Assembly (NCBI RefSeq): GCF_003667445.1
Contig: NZ_RCTF01000007.1
Coordinates: 62,001-126,000, forward strand
Length of the DNA: 64,000 nt
Source of the DNA: Xanthobacter tagetidis
Lineage (GTDB): Bacteria > Pseudomonadota > Alphaproteobacteria > Rhizobiales > Xanthobacteraceae
Reading direction: 5' to 3'
Shown: in pieces, positions 16,461 to 25,371 of the stretch
Layout: every line of letters starts with the position of its first letter
How positions within the stretch are numbered: the stretch's first letter is position 1
Notes under the pieces: model-generated
Database searches by the model: none
What the model saw: the letters and a program-made list of their open reading frames with translations, nothing else
What the model was told of the DNA's origin: nothing
Made by a program: the position numbers and the translations under genes

Positions 16461-18053
16461 TCAGAGCGGCTTGAGCATGTGCCTGACGGCGGGCGGGCCA
16501 TCGCCGAGATGGAAGGCGCGGAGCACATCCTGATCGAGCTGGTCGGTGCGGGTCGTGCGCGCATGCTGGCGCTGATGCTCCAGCCAGCTTTCCACGATGA
16601 AGGCCTCGACGACCCGGCCGGGCTCGGCCACATCCTCCCACACGTCCCAGCGGATGGCGCCGTCGCGCTGCCGCACGGAGCGGAACCTGCGCAAGGCCGC
16701 CACGAACTCCGCCAGCCGCGCCGGCTCGACGCGATATTCGATCTCGATGAGAACCGGACCGCGATCATCCTCCGGCTGGACTGAAACCACCGGCTCGGCC
16801 CAATGGTTCGAGGGCGCGAGATCCATTGCCTGATCCTGTGGCAGGCGCCAGCGGAACGCCAGGACCAGCGCCGCCGCCTGGCCGATAGCCGCAACGGCAA
16901 GGGCGGTGGCGACGCCGGCGTTGCTCGCGAGCGTGCCCCACAGGATGCTGCCGCCGGTCAGCGCGCCCTGAAACACGAGCAGATAGACTGCGAGCGCGCG
17001 CGCCTTCACCCATCCCGCCGAGGCCATCTGCGCGGCCACGTTCAGGGCGGTCAGCATGCCGATCCAGGCGAGGCCGGCCGCGAACATCACCGCTCCGGCG
17101 ATCCAGGCATTGGGGACCAGCGAGAGCGCCAGCGTCGCCAGCGCGAAGAGCAGCGTTGCGCCCACCGAAATCGTGTTGGCCGATACGGCTTTCCGCAGCC
17201 GCTTCAGGAGGAGCGCACCCACCACCGCGCCCGCACCCATGCACCCCAGGAGCGCGCCGTAACCCGCCGCGTCGAGCAACAGCCCGCGCCGGGCGACCAA
17301 AGGCAGCATCGCCCAGAGCGCGCTGCCGAACAGGAAGAAGCCGGCCGCCCGGATCAGCACGAGGCGCATCGCGGGAGAATGGCGGGTGTAGCGATAGCCG
17401 GCCTTCAGCGCGCCGAAGAAATGCTCCGGCGGCAACGCATGGGCGGTTTCGGGACGCTTCCAGGTCACCAGCACGTAGAGCACGGCCAGGACCGAAACCG
17501 CGTTCAGCGCGAAGACGGCGGGCGTTCCGGCAAGCGCGACGATGACGCCGCCAAGGGCCGGGCCGATGGCGCGCGAAATGTTGACGCCGAGGCTGTTCAG
17601 CGCGATCGCGTCCGGCAAGGCCTGCTTGTTCACCAGCTCCGGCACGATCGCCTGGAACACCGGCGCGCTGAGCGCCGCGGCGATGCCGAGCACGAAGGTC
17701 GCCGCCAGCAGCACCTCGGGTGTCGTGAGACGCTGCAGGGTCAGGAGCGCCAGGAGCGCCGCGGCGACGAGGCTAAGGGTCTGTGCCGCCAGCAGCATCT
17801 TCCGCCGGTCGACGATGTCGGCCATCGCCCCGGCGGGAAGGGCGAGGAGGAACATCGGCAGCGTGGTCGCCGCCTGGACCAGCGCGACGAGCAAAGGGCT
17901 CGGCGACAGCGAGGTCATCAGCCACCCGGCGCCCACATCGTGCATCCAGGTGCCGACATTGGAGATGATCGTGGCGATCCACAGCGCCCGGAAGACCGGG
18001 AAGCTCAGTGGCCCGGACGCACCGGCGGATCCTGTCGGTTGCGGCGCAGTCAT
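16461..18053 (-). CDS. MFS transporter with C-terminal ferredoxin-like (ABM) domain
   Basis: A 530-residue protein. Residues about 15-405 form roughly 12 membrane segments of the MFS_3/EntS-like group. After a linker (about 405-425) comes a soluble domain (VLIEIEYRVEPARLAEFVAALRRF ... VVEAFIVESWLEHQRQHARTT) that looks like a dimeric alpha/beta-barrel antibiotic-biosynthesis-monooxygenase fold. This combination is known in the MFS_3 family. The role is probably proton-driven export of a small molecule; the substrate is unknown. It lies on the same strand as, and downstream of, the amidohydrolase. Confidence 0.88.
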   Translation of the reverse strand: MTAPQPTGSAGASGPLSFPVFRALWIATIISNVGTWMHDVGAGWLMTSLSPSPLLVALVQAATTLPMFLLALPAGAMADIVDRRKMLLAAQTLSLVAAALLALLTLQRLTTPEVLLAATFVLGIAAALSAPVFQAIVPELVNKQALPDAIALNSLGVNISRAIGPALGGVIVALAGTPAVFALNAVSVLAVLYVLVTWKRPETAHALPPEHFFGALKAGYRYTRHSPAMRLVLIRAAGFFLFGSALWAMLPLVARRGLLLDAAGYGALLGCMGAGAVVGALLLKRLRKAVSANTISVGATLLFALATLALSLVPNAWIAGAVMFAAGLAWIGMLTALNVAAQMASAGWVKARALAVYLLVFQGALTGGSILWGTLASNAGVATALAVAAIGQAAALVLAFRWRLPQDQAMDLAPSNHWAEPVVSVQPEDDRGPVLIEIEYRVEPARLAEFVAALRRFRSVRQRDGAIRWDVWEDVAEPGRVVEAFIVESWLEHQRQHARTTRTDQLDQDVLRAFHLGDGPPAVRHMLKPL

Positions 18054-18176
18054 GCCTGCTCCTTTCGCCCGCGCAACGGCGGGGCCGAATACATTGAAAT
18101 CGTTCGCCCGTGCCGCCCTTGGGCCGGCCGTCCGGCAGCGCGGGCGAAGCGCGGTTGCTGCGAAGCGGCGGCGCGG

Positions 18177-20054
18177 TCAGACCGCCCAGCAGCCGCAGCC
18201 GAGCGCGCCCCAGAATGTGCGGCTGTCGGACGCCGGCACATGCGCACCGAGCGCGCCCGCGTGGTCGTGGCCGTGCACGGCGCAGCCGTTCGCGCAGCCG
18301 CAATTCAGCGTCAGCTTGGCACGGGCTTCCCTGGTCTTGTAATAGCCGCCGACGGTCGCGACCGGCGACCAATCCGGCATCGGCGCGGGCAGTTCGGGTG
18401 CGCGCGAGGCATGGTCGCCCTCGCCATGCACGACCCTGCCACCGAGCGCGGTCAGAACCGACCGCAGGTGGACGATGTCGCTCTCCGGCACCGAGAAATA
18501 GTCGTCCGACAGCACGGCGAAATCCGCGAGCTGGCCGGCCTTGATCTGGCCCTTCCTGCCCTCTTCGTTGGAGAACCAGGTGTTCGCCTCGGTCCAAAGC
18601 CGCAAGGCGGTTTCGCGGTCGAGGCGGTTGTGCTGCGGATAGAGCGCGAGGCCGCCGACCGTCTTCGATGTGACCAGCCAGGACAAGGAAACCCAGGGAT
18701 TGTAGCTGGCGACGCGGGTGGCGTCGGTTCCGGCGCCCACCGGCACGCCGGCGTCCATGATCTTGCGGATCGGCGGGGTGCGCTCGGCCGCCTTCGCCCC
18801 GTAGCGCTCGACGAAGTATTCGCCCTGAAACGCCATGCGGTGCTGCACGGCGATGCCGCCGCCGAGCGCGGCGATCCGGTCGATATTGCGGTCGCTGATC
18901 GTCTCGGCATGATCGAAGAACCAGTTGATGCCGGCGAGCGGCACGTCGCGGTTCACCTTCTCGAACACGTCGAGCGCCCGGTCGATTGTCTGATCGTAGG
19001 TGGCGTGCAGCCGCCAGGGCCAGCGGTTCTCGGCCAGCAGGCGCACCACCGGTTCGAGATCCGCCTCCATATTCGGCGGCATATCGGGCCGCTCGACGCG
19101 GAAATCCTCGAAGTCCGCGGCGGAATAGACCAGCATCTCGCCGGCGCCATTGTGACGGTAGACGTCGTCGCCCTGTCCAGGCGTGACCTGCTTCACCCAG
19201 GCCGAGAAATCCGCGAGTTCCTCCTTGGGCTTCTGGGTGAAGAGATTGTAGCTGATGCGCACGGTCATCTCGCCGTCGGCATGCAGCTTCTCGATGATCC
19301 GGTAGTCGTCGGGATAGTTCTGGAAACCGCCGCCGGCATCGATCACGCTGGTGACGCCGAGCGCGTTGAGTTCGCGCATGAAGTGGCGGGTGGAGTTGAT
19401 CTGGTACTCCGGCGGCAGCTTCGGCCCCTTGGCCAGGGTCGCGTAGAGGATCGTGGCATTCGGCTGCGCGAGCAGCAGCCCGGTCGGATTGCCGGCGGCA
19501 TCGCGAACGATCTCGCCGCCCGGCGGGTTCGCCGTCGCCTTCGTGTAGCCGACGACGCGCAGCGCGGCCGCATTGAGCAGGGCCCGGTCGTACAGGTGCA
19601 GGATGAAGACCGGCGTGTCGGGCGCGACCGCGTTGATCTCCTCCAGCGTCGGCAGGCGCTTTTCCGCGAACTGATGCTCGGTGAAGCCCCCGACCACGCG
19701 CACCCATTGGGGCGTGGGCGTGCGGGCGACCTGCGCCCTGAGCATCGCCATGGCATCCGAAAGGCTGGGCACGCCGTCCCAGCGCAGCTCCATGTTGTAG
19801 TTCAGCCCGCCGCGGATGATGTGCGTATGGCTGTCGATGAGGCCGGGGATCACGCGGCGCCCCTGGGCGTCAATGATGTCGGCCTCCGGCGCAGCAGCCC
19901 GGACCTCGGCCTGCGAGCCGACGAGCAGGAAGCGCCCGTCGCGGATGGCGATGGCGTCGGCGACCGGGTTCTGTCGGTCGAGGGTCGTCACCTTGGCGTT
20001 GACGATGATCATGTCCCTGCTGGGCACGCCGTTCTCCTTCGCATGCGTCGCCAT
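18177..20054 (-). CDS. YtcJ-type metal-dependent amidohydrolase with Cys/His-rich tail
   Basis: About 625 residues, amidohydrolase superfamily subgroup 3. The first metal motif is GLIDSHTHI; later motifs are HATYDQT, WFFDHAET and the C-terminal-strand Asp in VGAGTDATRVASYNPW. These enzymes hydrolyse amides or related bonds on small molecules. The C-terminal 45 residues are unusual: a Cys- and His-rich tail (NCGCANGCAVHGHDHAGALG) ending GCGCWAV, which suggests an extra metal or redox site. The start is uncertain: ATG 20054, ATG 20012 and a longer start at 20087 are all possible. It lies 60 bases beyond the YcaC-type hydrolase and is probably in its operon. Confidence 0.85.
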   Translation of the reverse strand: MATHAKENGVPSRDMIIVNAKVTTLDRQNPVADAIAIRDGRFLLVGSQAEVRAAAPEADIIDAQGRRVIPGLIDSHTHIIRGGLNYNMELRWDGVPSLSDAMAMLRAQVARTPTPQWVRVVGGFTEHQFAEKRLPTLEEINAVAPDTPVFILHLYDRALLNAAALRVVGYTKATANPPGGEIVRDAAGNPTGLLLAQPNATILYATLAKGPKLPPEYQINSTRHFMRELNALGVTSVIDAGGGFQNYPDDYRIIEKLHADGEMTVRISYNLFTQKPKEELADFSAWVKQVTPGQGDDVYRHNGAGEMLVYSAADFEDFRVERPDMPPNMEADLEPVVRLLAENRWPWRLHATYDQTIDRALDVFEKVNRDVPLAGINWFFDHAETISDRNIDRIAALGGGIAVQHRMAFQGEYFVERYGAKAAERTPPIRKIMDAGVPVGAGTDATRVASYNPWVSLSWLVTSKTVGGLALYPQHNRLDRETALRLWTEANTWFSNEEGRKGQIKAGQLADFAVLSDDYFSVPESDIVHLRSVLTALGGRVVHGEGDHASRAPELPAPMPDWSPVATVGGYYKTREARAKLTLNCGCANGCAVHGHDHAGALGAHVPASDSRTFWGALGCGCWAV

Positions 20055-20114
20055 CGGCGCGGTCGCGCCTCGGGTCGGTCCGGGCATCCCCGGACCTGCC
20101 CGAGAACGGATGTC

Positions 20115-20804
20115 TCAGGCCGCCGGCTTCGGGGCGAGCACCGGGCCGTGATCCACGCGCTCGGGCGCCTTGTGGACCATGGTGTAGGCGTAGTCGACGC
20201 CCATGCCGTAGGCGCCGGAATGCTCCTTGACGATGGAAATAACCGCGTCGTAGGTGCCGCGACGCGCCCAGTCGCGCTGCCACTCCAGCAGCACCTGCTG
20301 CCAGGTGACCGGGACGACGCCCGCCTGGACCATGCGGTCCATGGCGTATTTGTGCGCATCGACAGAGGTGCCACCGGACGCGTCCGCCACCATGTAGATC
20401 TCGTAATCGGTGTCGGCGAGGCACGACAGGGCGAAGGTCGTGTTGCAGACCTCGGTCCAGAGGCCCGACACGACGATCTTCTTGCGGCCTTGCCCGGCGT
20501 TTGCTGCGAGCGCTTCCCGGACTTTGAGATCATCCCAGGAATTCATGGAGGTGCGCTCCAGCAGTGGCGCCTCGGGATACACTGCGAGCAGTTCCGGATA
20601 GGTGTGGCCCGAGAAGCTCTCCGTTTCCACCGTGGTGATGGTGGTCGGGACGTCGAACACCTTGGCGGCCTTGGCAAGGCCGACGACGTTGTTCTTCAGC
20701 ATCTGGCGGTCCATCGACTGAACGCCGAACGCCATCTGCGGCTGCTGGTCGATGAAGATGAGCTGGCTGTTCTGCGGCGTCAGGACCTGAAGTTTGCTGG
20801 ACAT
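20115..20804 (-). CDS. Isochorismatase-superfamily cysteine hydrolase (YcaC-like)
   Basis: A 229-residue member of the isochorismatase/nicotinamidase fold. The general-base Asp19 (LIFIDQQPQM) and nucleophile Cys120 (VSGLWTEVCNTTF) are present. YcaC-type proteins form oligomeric amidohydrolases of poorly defined substrate. ATG 20804 is preceded by AAAGGGAAG and begins directly at the fold; the longer frame lacks support. It lies between the XapX gene and the amidohydrolase on the same strand, a trio often seen together in Proteobacteria. Confidence 0.9.
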   Translation of the reverse strand: MSSKLQVLTPQNSQLIFIDQQPQMAFGVQSMDRQMLKNNVVGLAKAAKVFDVPTTITTVETESFSGHTYPELLAVYPEAPLLERTSMNSWDDLKVREALAANAGQGRKKIVVSGLWTEVCNTTFALSCLADTDYEIYMVADASGGTSVDAHKYAMDRMVQAGVVPVTWQQVLLEWQRDWARRGTYDAVISIVKEHSGAYGMGVDYAYTMVHKAPERVDHGPVLAPKPAA

Positions 20805-20848
20805 GGGGAGCTTCCCTTTGTGAGCGGTCGGAATTGATGCGGCAGGCC

Positions 20849-21106
20849 TCAGGTGCGGTCGCCCGCCTCCGGCGCCTTGTCCGGGGTGCGCACCGCGAAC
20901 GATTTGTCGTGAAGGCAGGCCTGTAGGAAGCTGCCGTGGCCCCTGAGCCACTGCACGCCGGCTTCACCGGCCAGCATGCCCAGGAGGCCAAGCAGGGCGA
21001 TGATCGGCGGCGCCGGCGACCGCACCGAGAACAGGCCGTAGGCCACGCCGATCCCGAGCCCCATGCCGAGCGAGATGAGATAGGGCTGCAACTGGCTCAT
21101 GGTCAT
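20849..21106 (-). CDS. XapX domain small membrane protein
   Basis: An 85-residue protein starting MTMSQLQPYLISLGMGLGIGVAYGLFSVRSP, with two predicted membrane segments and the PAPPIIALLGLLGMLAGE pattern of the XapX (DUF1427) family. The function is unknown; the family is named for a xanthosine-permease-linked gene. A 30-residue soluble tail follows. Start could be Met at 21106 or two codons later (21100). It is the first gene of the likely XapX / YcaC / amidohydrolase operon. Confidence 0.83.
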   Translation of the reverse strand: MTMSQLQPYLISLGMGLGIGVAYGLFSVRSPAPPIIALLGLLGMLAGEAGVQWLRGHGSFLQACLHDKSFAVRTPDKAPEAGDRT

Positions 21107-21412
21107 CGCGCGCACCTGGAAGGAACGCGCTTGTATTTGACTATAGCGCCCGTGCTCCAGGCGCGCGCACGCTGGAGCGGTCGGCGAGGCAGGCATCTGA
21201 TCGGTTCGGGCATCGCTGTCGGTCCACTCGTGCCTGCGCACTGGCCATGACCTTAGATACCGATGATCACCATTGCTGAGAATTGCCGCGAATCGCCCCA
21301 TTGAATTGCAGAACGCGCAACAATTGGCACTCTGGCCCACGTCTCCGCGGACCGCTCCCCAAGTGCGCGTGCAGGGTGCGCGTACAAGGTGCGCGCGGAT
21401 GGCGCGCCCGGT
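21107..21412. other. Intergenic region with a 13-bp triplicated repeat
   Basis: No gene is seen in about 305 bases. It must hold the XapX-operon promoter near 21110-21300, where the sequence is more AT-rich. Next to the TetR stop, 21363-21401 holds three adjacent 13-base units, each starting GTGCGCG, that diverge in their last 5-6 bases. Confidence 0.5.
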
Positions 21413-22222
21413 TCACATGACGTCGGCGCCGAGCGCCCGCTCCGCGAAGGCGGCGAGGCCTTGGGCGAAGCGCTCCGGGGTGATGCCGCGGCGGCGATAC
21501 TTGGCGCGCTTCACATACCAGTCCTGCACCATGGGCTTGATGAAGGCGGCGGCGAGCGCGACGTCCTCCGCCCGGAACAGGCCCGCCGCGCGGCCCTCCT
21601 CGATCACGGCGGAAAACAGCGCCTCGGTGCGCGCCTCGCTCGCCACGGCGCGGGCGCGCGCCTCGGGCGGAAAGGCCTTCGCCTCCATGTAGACGAAGGT
21701 GAACCAGTCCAGCATCGCCTCGGTGAGCGCCACATGGGCGCCGATCAGCCAGGCAAGGCGGGCGCGCGCGTCGGGCAGGCCCTCCGGCGGATGGCCGAGC
21801 ACCTCCTCCACCACCTCGGCCACCACGTCGAGGATCATGGAGAGCAGCATCTCCTTGGAGGAGAAATAGGCGTAGAGCGCGCCCATGCTCAGCCCCGTGC
21901 CCTCCGAGAGGTCGCGCAGGCTCATGGAATGGAAGCCGCGCGCATTGGCGAGCGTCAGCGTCACCTGGGCGATGTGGGCGAGGCGCGGCACCGCAACCGC
22001 CGGCTTCTTGATGCGGATGGTGGCGCGGTGGCGCGTCAGCATCCGCGCCGCCAGCGCCTCAGGCGAGAGGTCGAGGTCGACCGGAAGGCCGAACGGCACA
22101 GGCCGGGGCGATCGCGCCGCCGCGCTGCCCGCGGCGGTCCCGCCGGCCCCGGCCGGTTCCGCCACATGAACGCCCGTCCGCTTCGCCAAATCCCTCTCCC
22201 CGCCGCGCCCGAGACCCGCCAA
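21413..22222 (-). CDS. TetR-family transcriptional regulator
   Basis: Up to 269 residues. The helix-turn-helix domain is clear at about residues 80-130 (ARGFHSMSLRDLSEGTGLSMGALYAYFSSKEMLL), followed by an all-helical ligand domain. The start is unsettled: TTG 22222 is preceded by a weak AAGG and follows the promoter closely, TTG 22189 has GGAGAGG upstream, and ATG 22045 still keeps the whole HTH. It is divergent from the acyl-CoA operon. A perfect palindrome lies between them, so it probably represses that operon and itself, responding to an acyl-CoA. Confidence 0.88.
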   Translation of the reverse strand: MAGLGRGGERDLAKRTGVHVAEPAGAGGTAAGSAAARSPRPVPFGLPVDLDLSPEALAARMLTRHRATIRIKKPAVAVPRLAHIAQVTLTLANARGFHSMSLRDLSEGTGLSMGALYAYFSSKEMLLSMILDVVAEVVEEVLGHPPEGLPDARARLAWLIGAHVALTEAMLDWFTFVYMEAKAFPPEARARAVASEARTEALFSAVIEEGRAAGLFRAEDVALAAAFIKPMVQDWYVKRAKYRRRGITPERFAQGLAAFAERALGADVM

Positions 22223-22226
22223 ACAC

Positions 22227-22280
22227 TTGCCTTGGGAAATCGCCTGCGTCTATAAAGCGAGCGCTCGCTCGATAAATCAA
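22227..22280. promoter_or_regulatory. Divergent promoter with 14-bp TetR operator
   Basis: The perfect palindrome AGCGAGCGCTCGCT occupies 22256-22269. To the right-reading side a candidate promoter is TTGCCT (22227-22232), 18 bases, TATAAA (22251-22256), so the operator covers the end of the -10 box. To the left-reading side TTGATT (22280-22275), 18 bases, TTTATA (22256-22251) places the operator in the spacer. Repressor binding should therefore block both directions. Confidence 0.78.
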
Positions 22281-22327
22281 GACCACGGATGCGGCGGGCC
22301 CGGCGGCGCGGCTTCGGGAGGGTCGGG

Positions 22328-23110
22328 ATGGGCGATCAGGCTTCGGATTTCACCGTGTCTCTCAAGGGTCGGGTGGCGCTGGTCACCGGCGGGTCGCAGG
22401 GGCTCGGCGCCCACTTCGCCCGCAGCCTTGCCGCTGCGGGCGCCGAGGTCGCGGTGTGCGCCCGCAGCCGCGCGGGTTGCGAACGCGTAGTGGACGAGAT
22501 CGCCGCCGCCGGCGGCACCGCCCGCGCCTTCGCGCTCGACGTCACGGACCCCCGATCGGTGGAGGCGGCGGTCGCCGGCACGGTCGCGGCGTTCGGCGGG
22601 CTCCACATCCTGGTCAACAATGCCGGCACCGCCACCACCAAGGCGCTGCTGGACGTGACCGCCGACGACTGGGACAAGGTGGTGGACACCAACCTCAAGG
22701 GCGCCTTCCTCACCGCCCAGGCGGCAGCCAAGGCGATGATCGCCGCCGGCACAGGCGGCACCATCGTCAACATCGCCTCCATCGTCGGGCTCAGGGTCGC
22801 CGGGCAGGTGGCGGCCTATGCCGCCTCCAAGGCAGGGCTGATCCAGCTCACCCGCGCCATGGCGCTCGAATGGGCGCGCCATTCCATCCGCGTGAACGCG
22901 CTGTGCCCCGGCTATGTGGAAACCGACTTCAACCGCGACTTCTTCGCCACCGACGCCGGCAAGGCGCTGGTGCGCCGCATCCCGACCCGCCGCCTCGGCA
23001 CGCTCGACGACCTCACCGGGCCGCTGCTCTTCCTCGCCTCCGGCGCATCCGCCTACATGACGGGCGCGGAGCTGGCGGTGGACGGCGGCCATCTCGTCTC
23101 CTCCCTCTGA
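22328..23110 (+). CDS. Short-chain dehydrogenase/reductase (3-oxoacyl/3-hydroxyacyl type)
   Basis: A 260-residue classical SDR. It shows the cofactor loop TGGSQGLG, the NNAG motif, the catalytic Ser (NIASIVG) and YAASK, and the C-terminal MTGAELAVDGGHL. It interconverts a hydroxyl and a keto group with NAD(P)H, here probably on an acyl-CoA. ATG 22328 is preceded by GGGAGGGTCGG; the longer frame from 22289 adds an arginine-rich tail. It is first in the operon under the palindromic operator, 12 bases before the acyl-CoA dehydrogenase. Confidence 0.92.
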   Translation: MGDQASDFTVSLKGRVALVTGGSQGLGAHFARSLAAAGAEVAVCARSRAGCERVVDEIAAAGGTARAFALDVTDPRSVEAAVAGTVAAFGGLHILVNNAGTATTKALLDVTADDWDKVVDTNLKGAFLTAQAAAKAMIAAGTGGTIVNIASIVGLRVAGQVAAYAASKAGLIQLTRAMALEWARHSIRVNALCPGYVETDFNRDFFATDAGKALVRRIPTRRLGTLDDLTGPLLFLASGASAYMTGAELAVDGGHLVSSL

Positions 23111-23122
23111 AGGCCCGCCGCC

Positions 23123-24334
23123 ATGGACTTCACCATCTCCCCCGCTCTGGACGACCTGCGCGCGCGCATCGCGGCCTTCGTCGCCGCGAACGTCATGCCG
23201 CTGGAAGCGGACCCCGCGTCGTACGACGCCCACGAGAACATCCGCGCCGATCTGCTCTCTAGCCTGCGCGCCAAGGCGAAGGCCGAGGGCCTGTGGTGCC
23301 TGCAATTGAAGCCCGAGAATGGCGGGCTCGGCGTCGGCCGCATGGGCATGGCGGTGTGCTACGGCGAGATGAACCGCTCCATCTTCGGCCCGGTGGTGTT
23401 CAATTCCGCCGCTCCGGACGACGGCAACATGATGGTGCTGGAGGCCTGCGGCACGCCCGAGCAGAAGGCGCGCTGGCTCGCCCCCATCGCCGAGGGCAAG
23501 GTGCGCTCCGCCTTCGCCATGACCGAGCCGCATCCCGGCGGCGGCTCCGACCCGGGCATGATCGCGACCCGCGCCGAAAAGCAGGCGGACGGCTCCTACC
23601 GCATCTACGGCCGCAAGTGGTTCATCACCGGGGCGCAGGAGGCGGCGCACTTCATCGTCGTCGCCCGCACCTCGGACGACGAACGCACCGGGCTCACCGC
23701 CTTCCTGTTCCACCGCGGCCAGCCGGGCTGGCGCATCGTCCGGCGCATCCCCATCATGGGGCCGGAGGAGCATGGCGGGCACTGCGAGCTGGAGTTCGAG
23801 GGCCTGCATATCCCCGCCGAGGACGTGCTGCTGGGCGAGGGCAAGGGGCTGAGGATGACGCAGATCCGCCTCGGCCCGGCGCGCCTCACCCACTGCATGC
23901 GCTGGCTCGGCCTCGCCGAGCGCTGCGTTGCCATCGCCCGCGACTATGCCGCCGTGCGCACCGGCTTCGGGGTCAAGCTCGCCGACCGGGAGAGCGTGCA
24001 GCTCATGCTGGGCAAGGCCGCCATGGGAATAGAGATCGGCCGCCTGCTCACCATGAAGGCGGCGTTCGAGCTGGACCAGGGCCGGCTCGCCCGCAAGGAG
24101 GTGTCCATGGCCAAGATCCAGGCCGCCAACACGCTGCACCAGGCAGCGGACATGGCGATCCAGATCAACGGCGCGCGCGGCTATTCCAAGGACACCGTGC
24201 TGGAATGGATTTACCGCTACGCCCGCCAGGCGCGCCTCGTGGACGGGGCGGACGAGGTGCACCAGATGGTGCTCTCGCGCTTCCTCGACAAGGAAGGCGA
24301 CGGCTTCTGGCGCTGGCCGGTGGCGGCGTCATGA
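23123..24334 (+). CDS. Acyl-CoA dehydrogenase family protein (ACAD10/11-like)
   Basis: A 403-residue flavoprotein with the three ACAD domains: an N-terminal helical domain, a middle beta domain ([29 protein letters not shown]) and a C-terminal helical domain ([28 protein letters not shown]). The genetic partner is an APH-fold kinase overlapping by 4 bases. In ACAD10/11 and bacterial LvaC systems this pair removes the 4-hydroxyl of 4-hydroxyacyl-CoAs through a phosphorylated intermediate. That specific chemistry is inferred from context; plain dehydrogenation is the alternative. Confidence 0.92.
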   Translation: MDFTISPALDDLRARIAAFVAANVMPLEADPASYDAHENIRADLLSSLRAKAKAEGLWCLQLKPENGGLGVGRMGMAVCYGEMNRSIFGPVVFNSAAPDDGNMMVLEACGTPEQKARWLAPIAEGKVRSAFAMTEPHPGGGSDPGMIATRAEKQADGSYRIYGRKWFITGAQEAAHFIVVARTSDDERTGLTAFLFHRGQPGWRIVRRIPIMGPEEHGGHCELEFEGLHIPAEDVLLGEGKGLRMTQIRLGPARLTHCMRWLGLAERCVAIARDYAAVRTGFGVKLADRESVQLMLGKAAMGIEIGRLLTMKAAFELDQGRLARKEVSMAKIQAANTLHQAADMAIQINGARGYSKDTVLEWIYRYARQARLVDGADEVHQMVLSRFLDKEGDGFWRWPVAAS

Positions 24335-25353
24335 GCGGTGCCGGCGACGCCCCGGAATTCGACGCCGCCGCGCTCGACGCCTTCCTGAAGGACCGGCTCG
24401 ACGGCACCTCCGGCCCCATGGCGGTGAGCCGCATCGCCGGCGGGCAGTCGAACCCCACCTTCTTCGTCACCTATCCCGGCCGCCGGCTGGTTCTGCGCAA
24501 GCAGCCGCCGGGCGAGCTCCTGCCCTCCGCCCATGCAGTGGATCGGGAATACCGCGTCATCAGCGCGCTCGCGGGCATGGGAGTGCCGGTGCCGCCGGCG
24601 GCCCTGTTCTGCGCCGACCGCGCCGTGGTGGGCACGCCCTTCTACGTGATGGAGCGGGTGGACGGCCGCGTGTTCCACGACTGCACCCTGCCGGGGGTCG
24701 CGCCCGATCAGCGCGGCGCCATGTACCGCGAGATGGCGAAGGTGCTGGCCGCGCTCCACAATGTCGACTTCGCCGCGATCGGGCTTGCCGACTACGGCAA
24801 GCCCGGCAACTACTTTGCCCGGCAGATCGCGCGCTGGACGCGCCAGTGGGAGCTGTCGCGCACCCGCGAGGACGCCGACCTCGACCGCCTCGCGGCCTGG
24901 CTCGCGGCCAACGTGCCTGAGGACGAGACCACCAGCATCGTCCACGGCGACTTCCGCATCGGCAACCTGATGTTCCACCCCACCGAGCCGCGCGTGGTGG
25001 CGCTGCTCGACTGGGAATTGTCCACCCTTGGCCACCCGCTGGCGGACCTCGCCCATTCCGCCATGGCCTGGGTGTCGCTGCCTGAGGAGTATGGCGGCAT
25101 CCGCGGGCTCGACCTTCCCTCCCTCGGCATCCCCGACCTTGAAACCTATGTCGCGGCCTATTCCGCTTCGGCCCGACATGGGGCAAAGATGACGAACTTT
25201 CATATGGCCTTCGCATTGTTCCGCTGGTCTGTCATCTTCGAGGGGATCGCGGCACGGGCGAAGGCGGGCAACGCGGCGTCGCAGGACGCCGCGCAGACCG
25301 GGTTGCTGTCGGCGGCCTTCGCCCGGAGGGCGGCCGAACTCATTTGGCCTTGA
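24331..25353 (+). CDS. APH-fold phosphotransferase, ACAD10/LvaA-like (putative hydroxyacyl-CoA kinase)
   Basis: A 340-residue aminoglycoside-phosphotransferase-fold protein. The nucleotide-site Lys is in [12 protein letters not shown]; the catalytic Brenner motif is [12 protein letters not shown], and the metal-binding Asp is in [17 protein letters not shown]. The SNPTF and [16 protein letters not shown] segments are typical of the ACAD10/11 N-domain group rather than antibiotic kinases. ATG 24331 overlaps the dehydrogenase stop (ATGA), indicating coupled translation. It probably phosphorylates a hydroxyacyl-CoA for the adjacent dehydrogenase. Confidence 0.88.
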   Translation: MSGAGDAPEFDAAALDAFLKDRLDGTSGPMAVSRIAGGQSNPTFFVTYPGRRLVLRKQPPGELLPSAHAVDREYRVISALAGMGVPVPPAALFCADRAVVGTPFYVMERVDGRVFHDCTLPGVAPDQRGAMYREMAKVLAALHNVDFAAIGLADYGKPGNYFARQIARWTRQWELSRTREDADLDRLAAWLAANVPEDETTSIVHGDFRIGNLMFHPTEPRVVALLDWELSTLGHPLADLAHSAMAWVSLPEEYGGIRGLDLPSLGIPDLETYVAAYSASARHGAKMTNFHMAFALFRWSVIFEGIAARAKAGNAASQDAAQTGLLSAAFARRAAELIWP

Positions 25354-25371
25354 GGCATCAGGGAGGGGATC

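Noticed and set aside
16803..20837. A 1344-residue open frame on the plus strand
   Set aside because: It runs opposite the MFS, amidohydrolase and YcaC-type genes, is dominated by Arg, Gly and His, has no family pattern and is a typical GC-rich antisense shadow.
22277..24262. A 661-residue minus-strand frame over the SDR and acyl-CoA dehydrogenase genes
   Set aside because: It is a His/Gly/Arg-rich shadow of two strongly supported genes. The same reasoning excludes 26001-28004, 32687-34453 and 42453-45155.
24331..25353. Aminoglycoside resistance phosphotransferase
   Set aside because: The APH fold is shared, but the sequence pattern and overlap with an acyl-CoA dehydrogenase place it with ACAD10/LvaA-type kinases.
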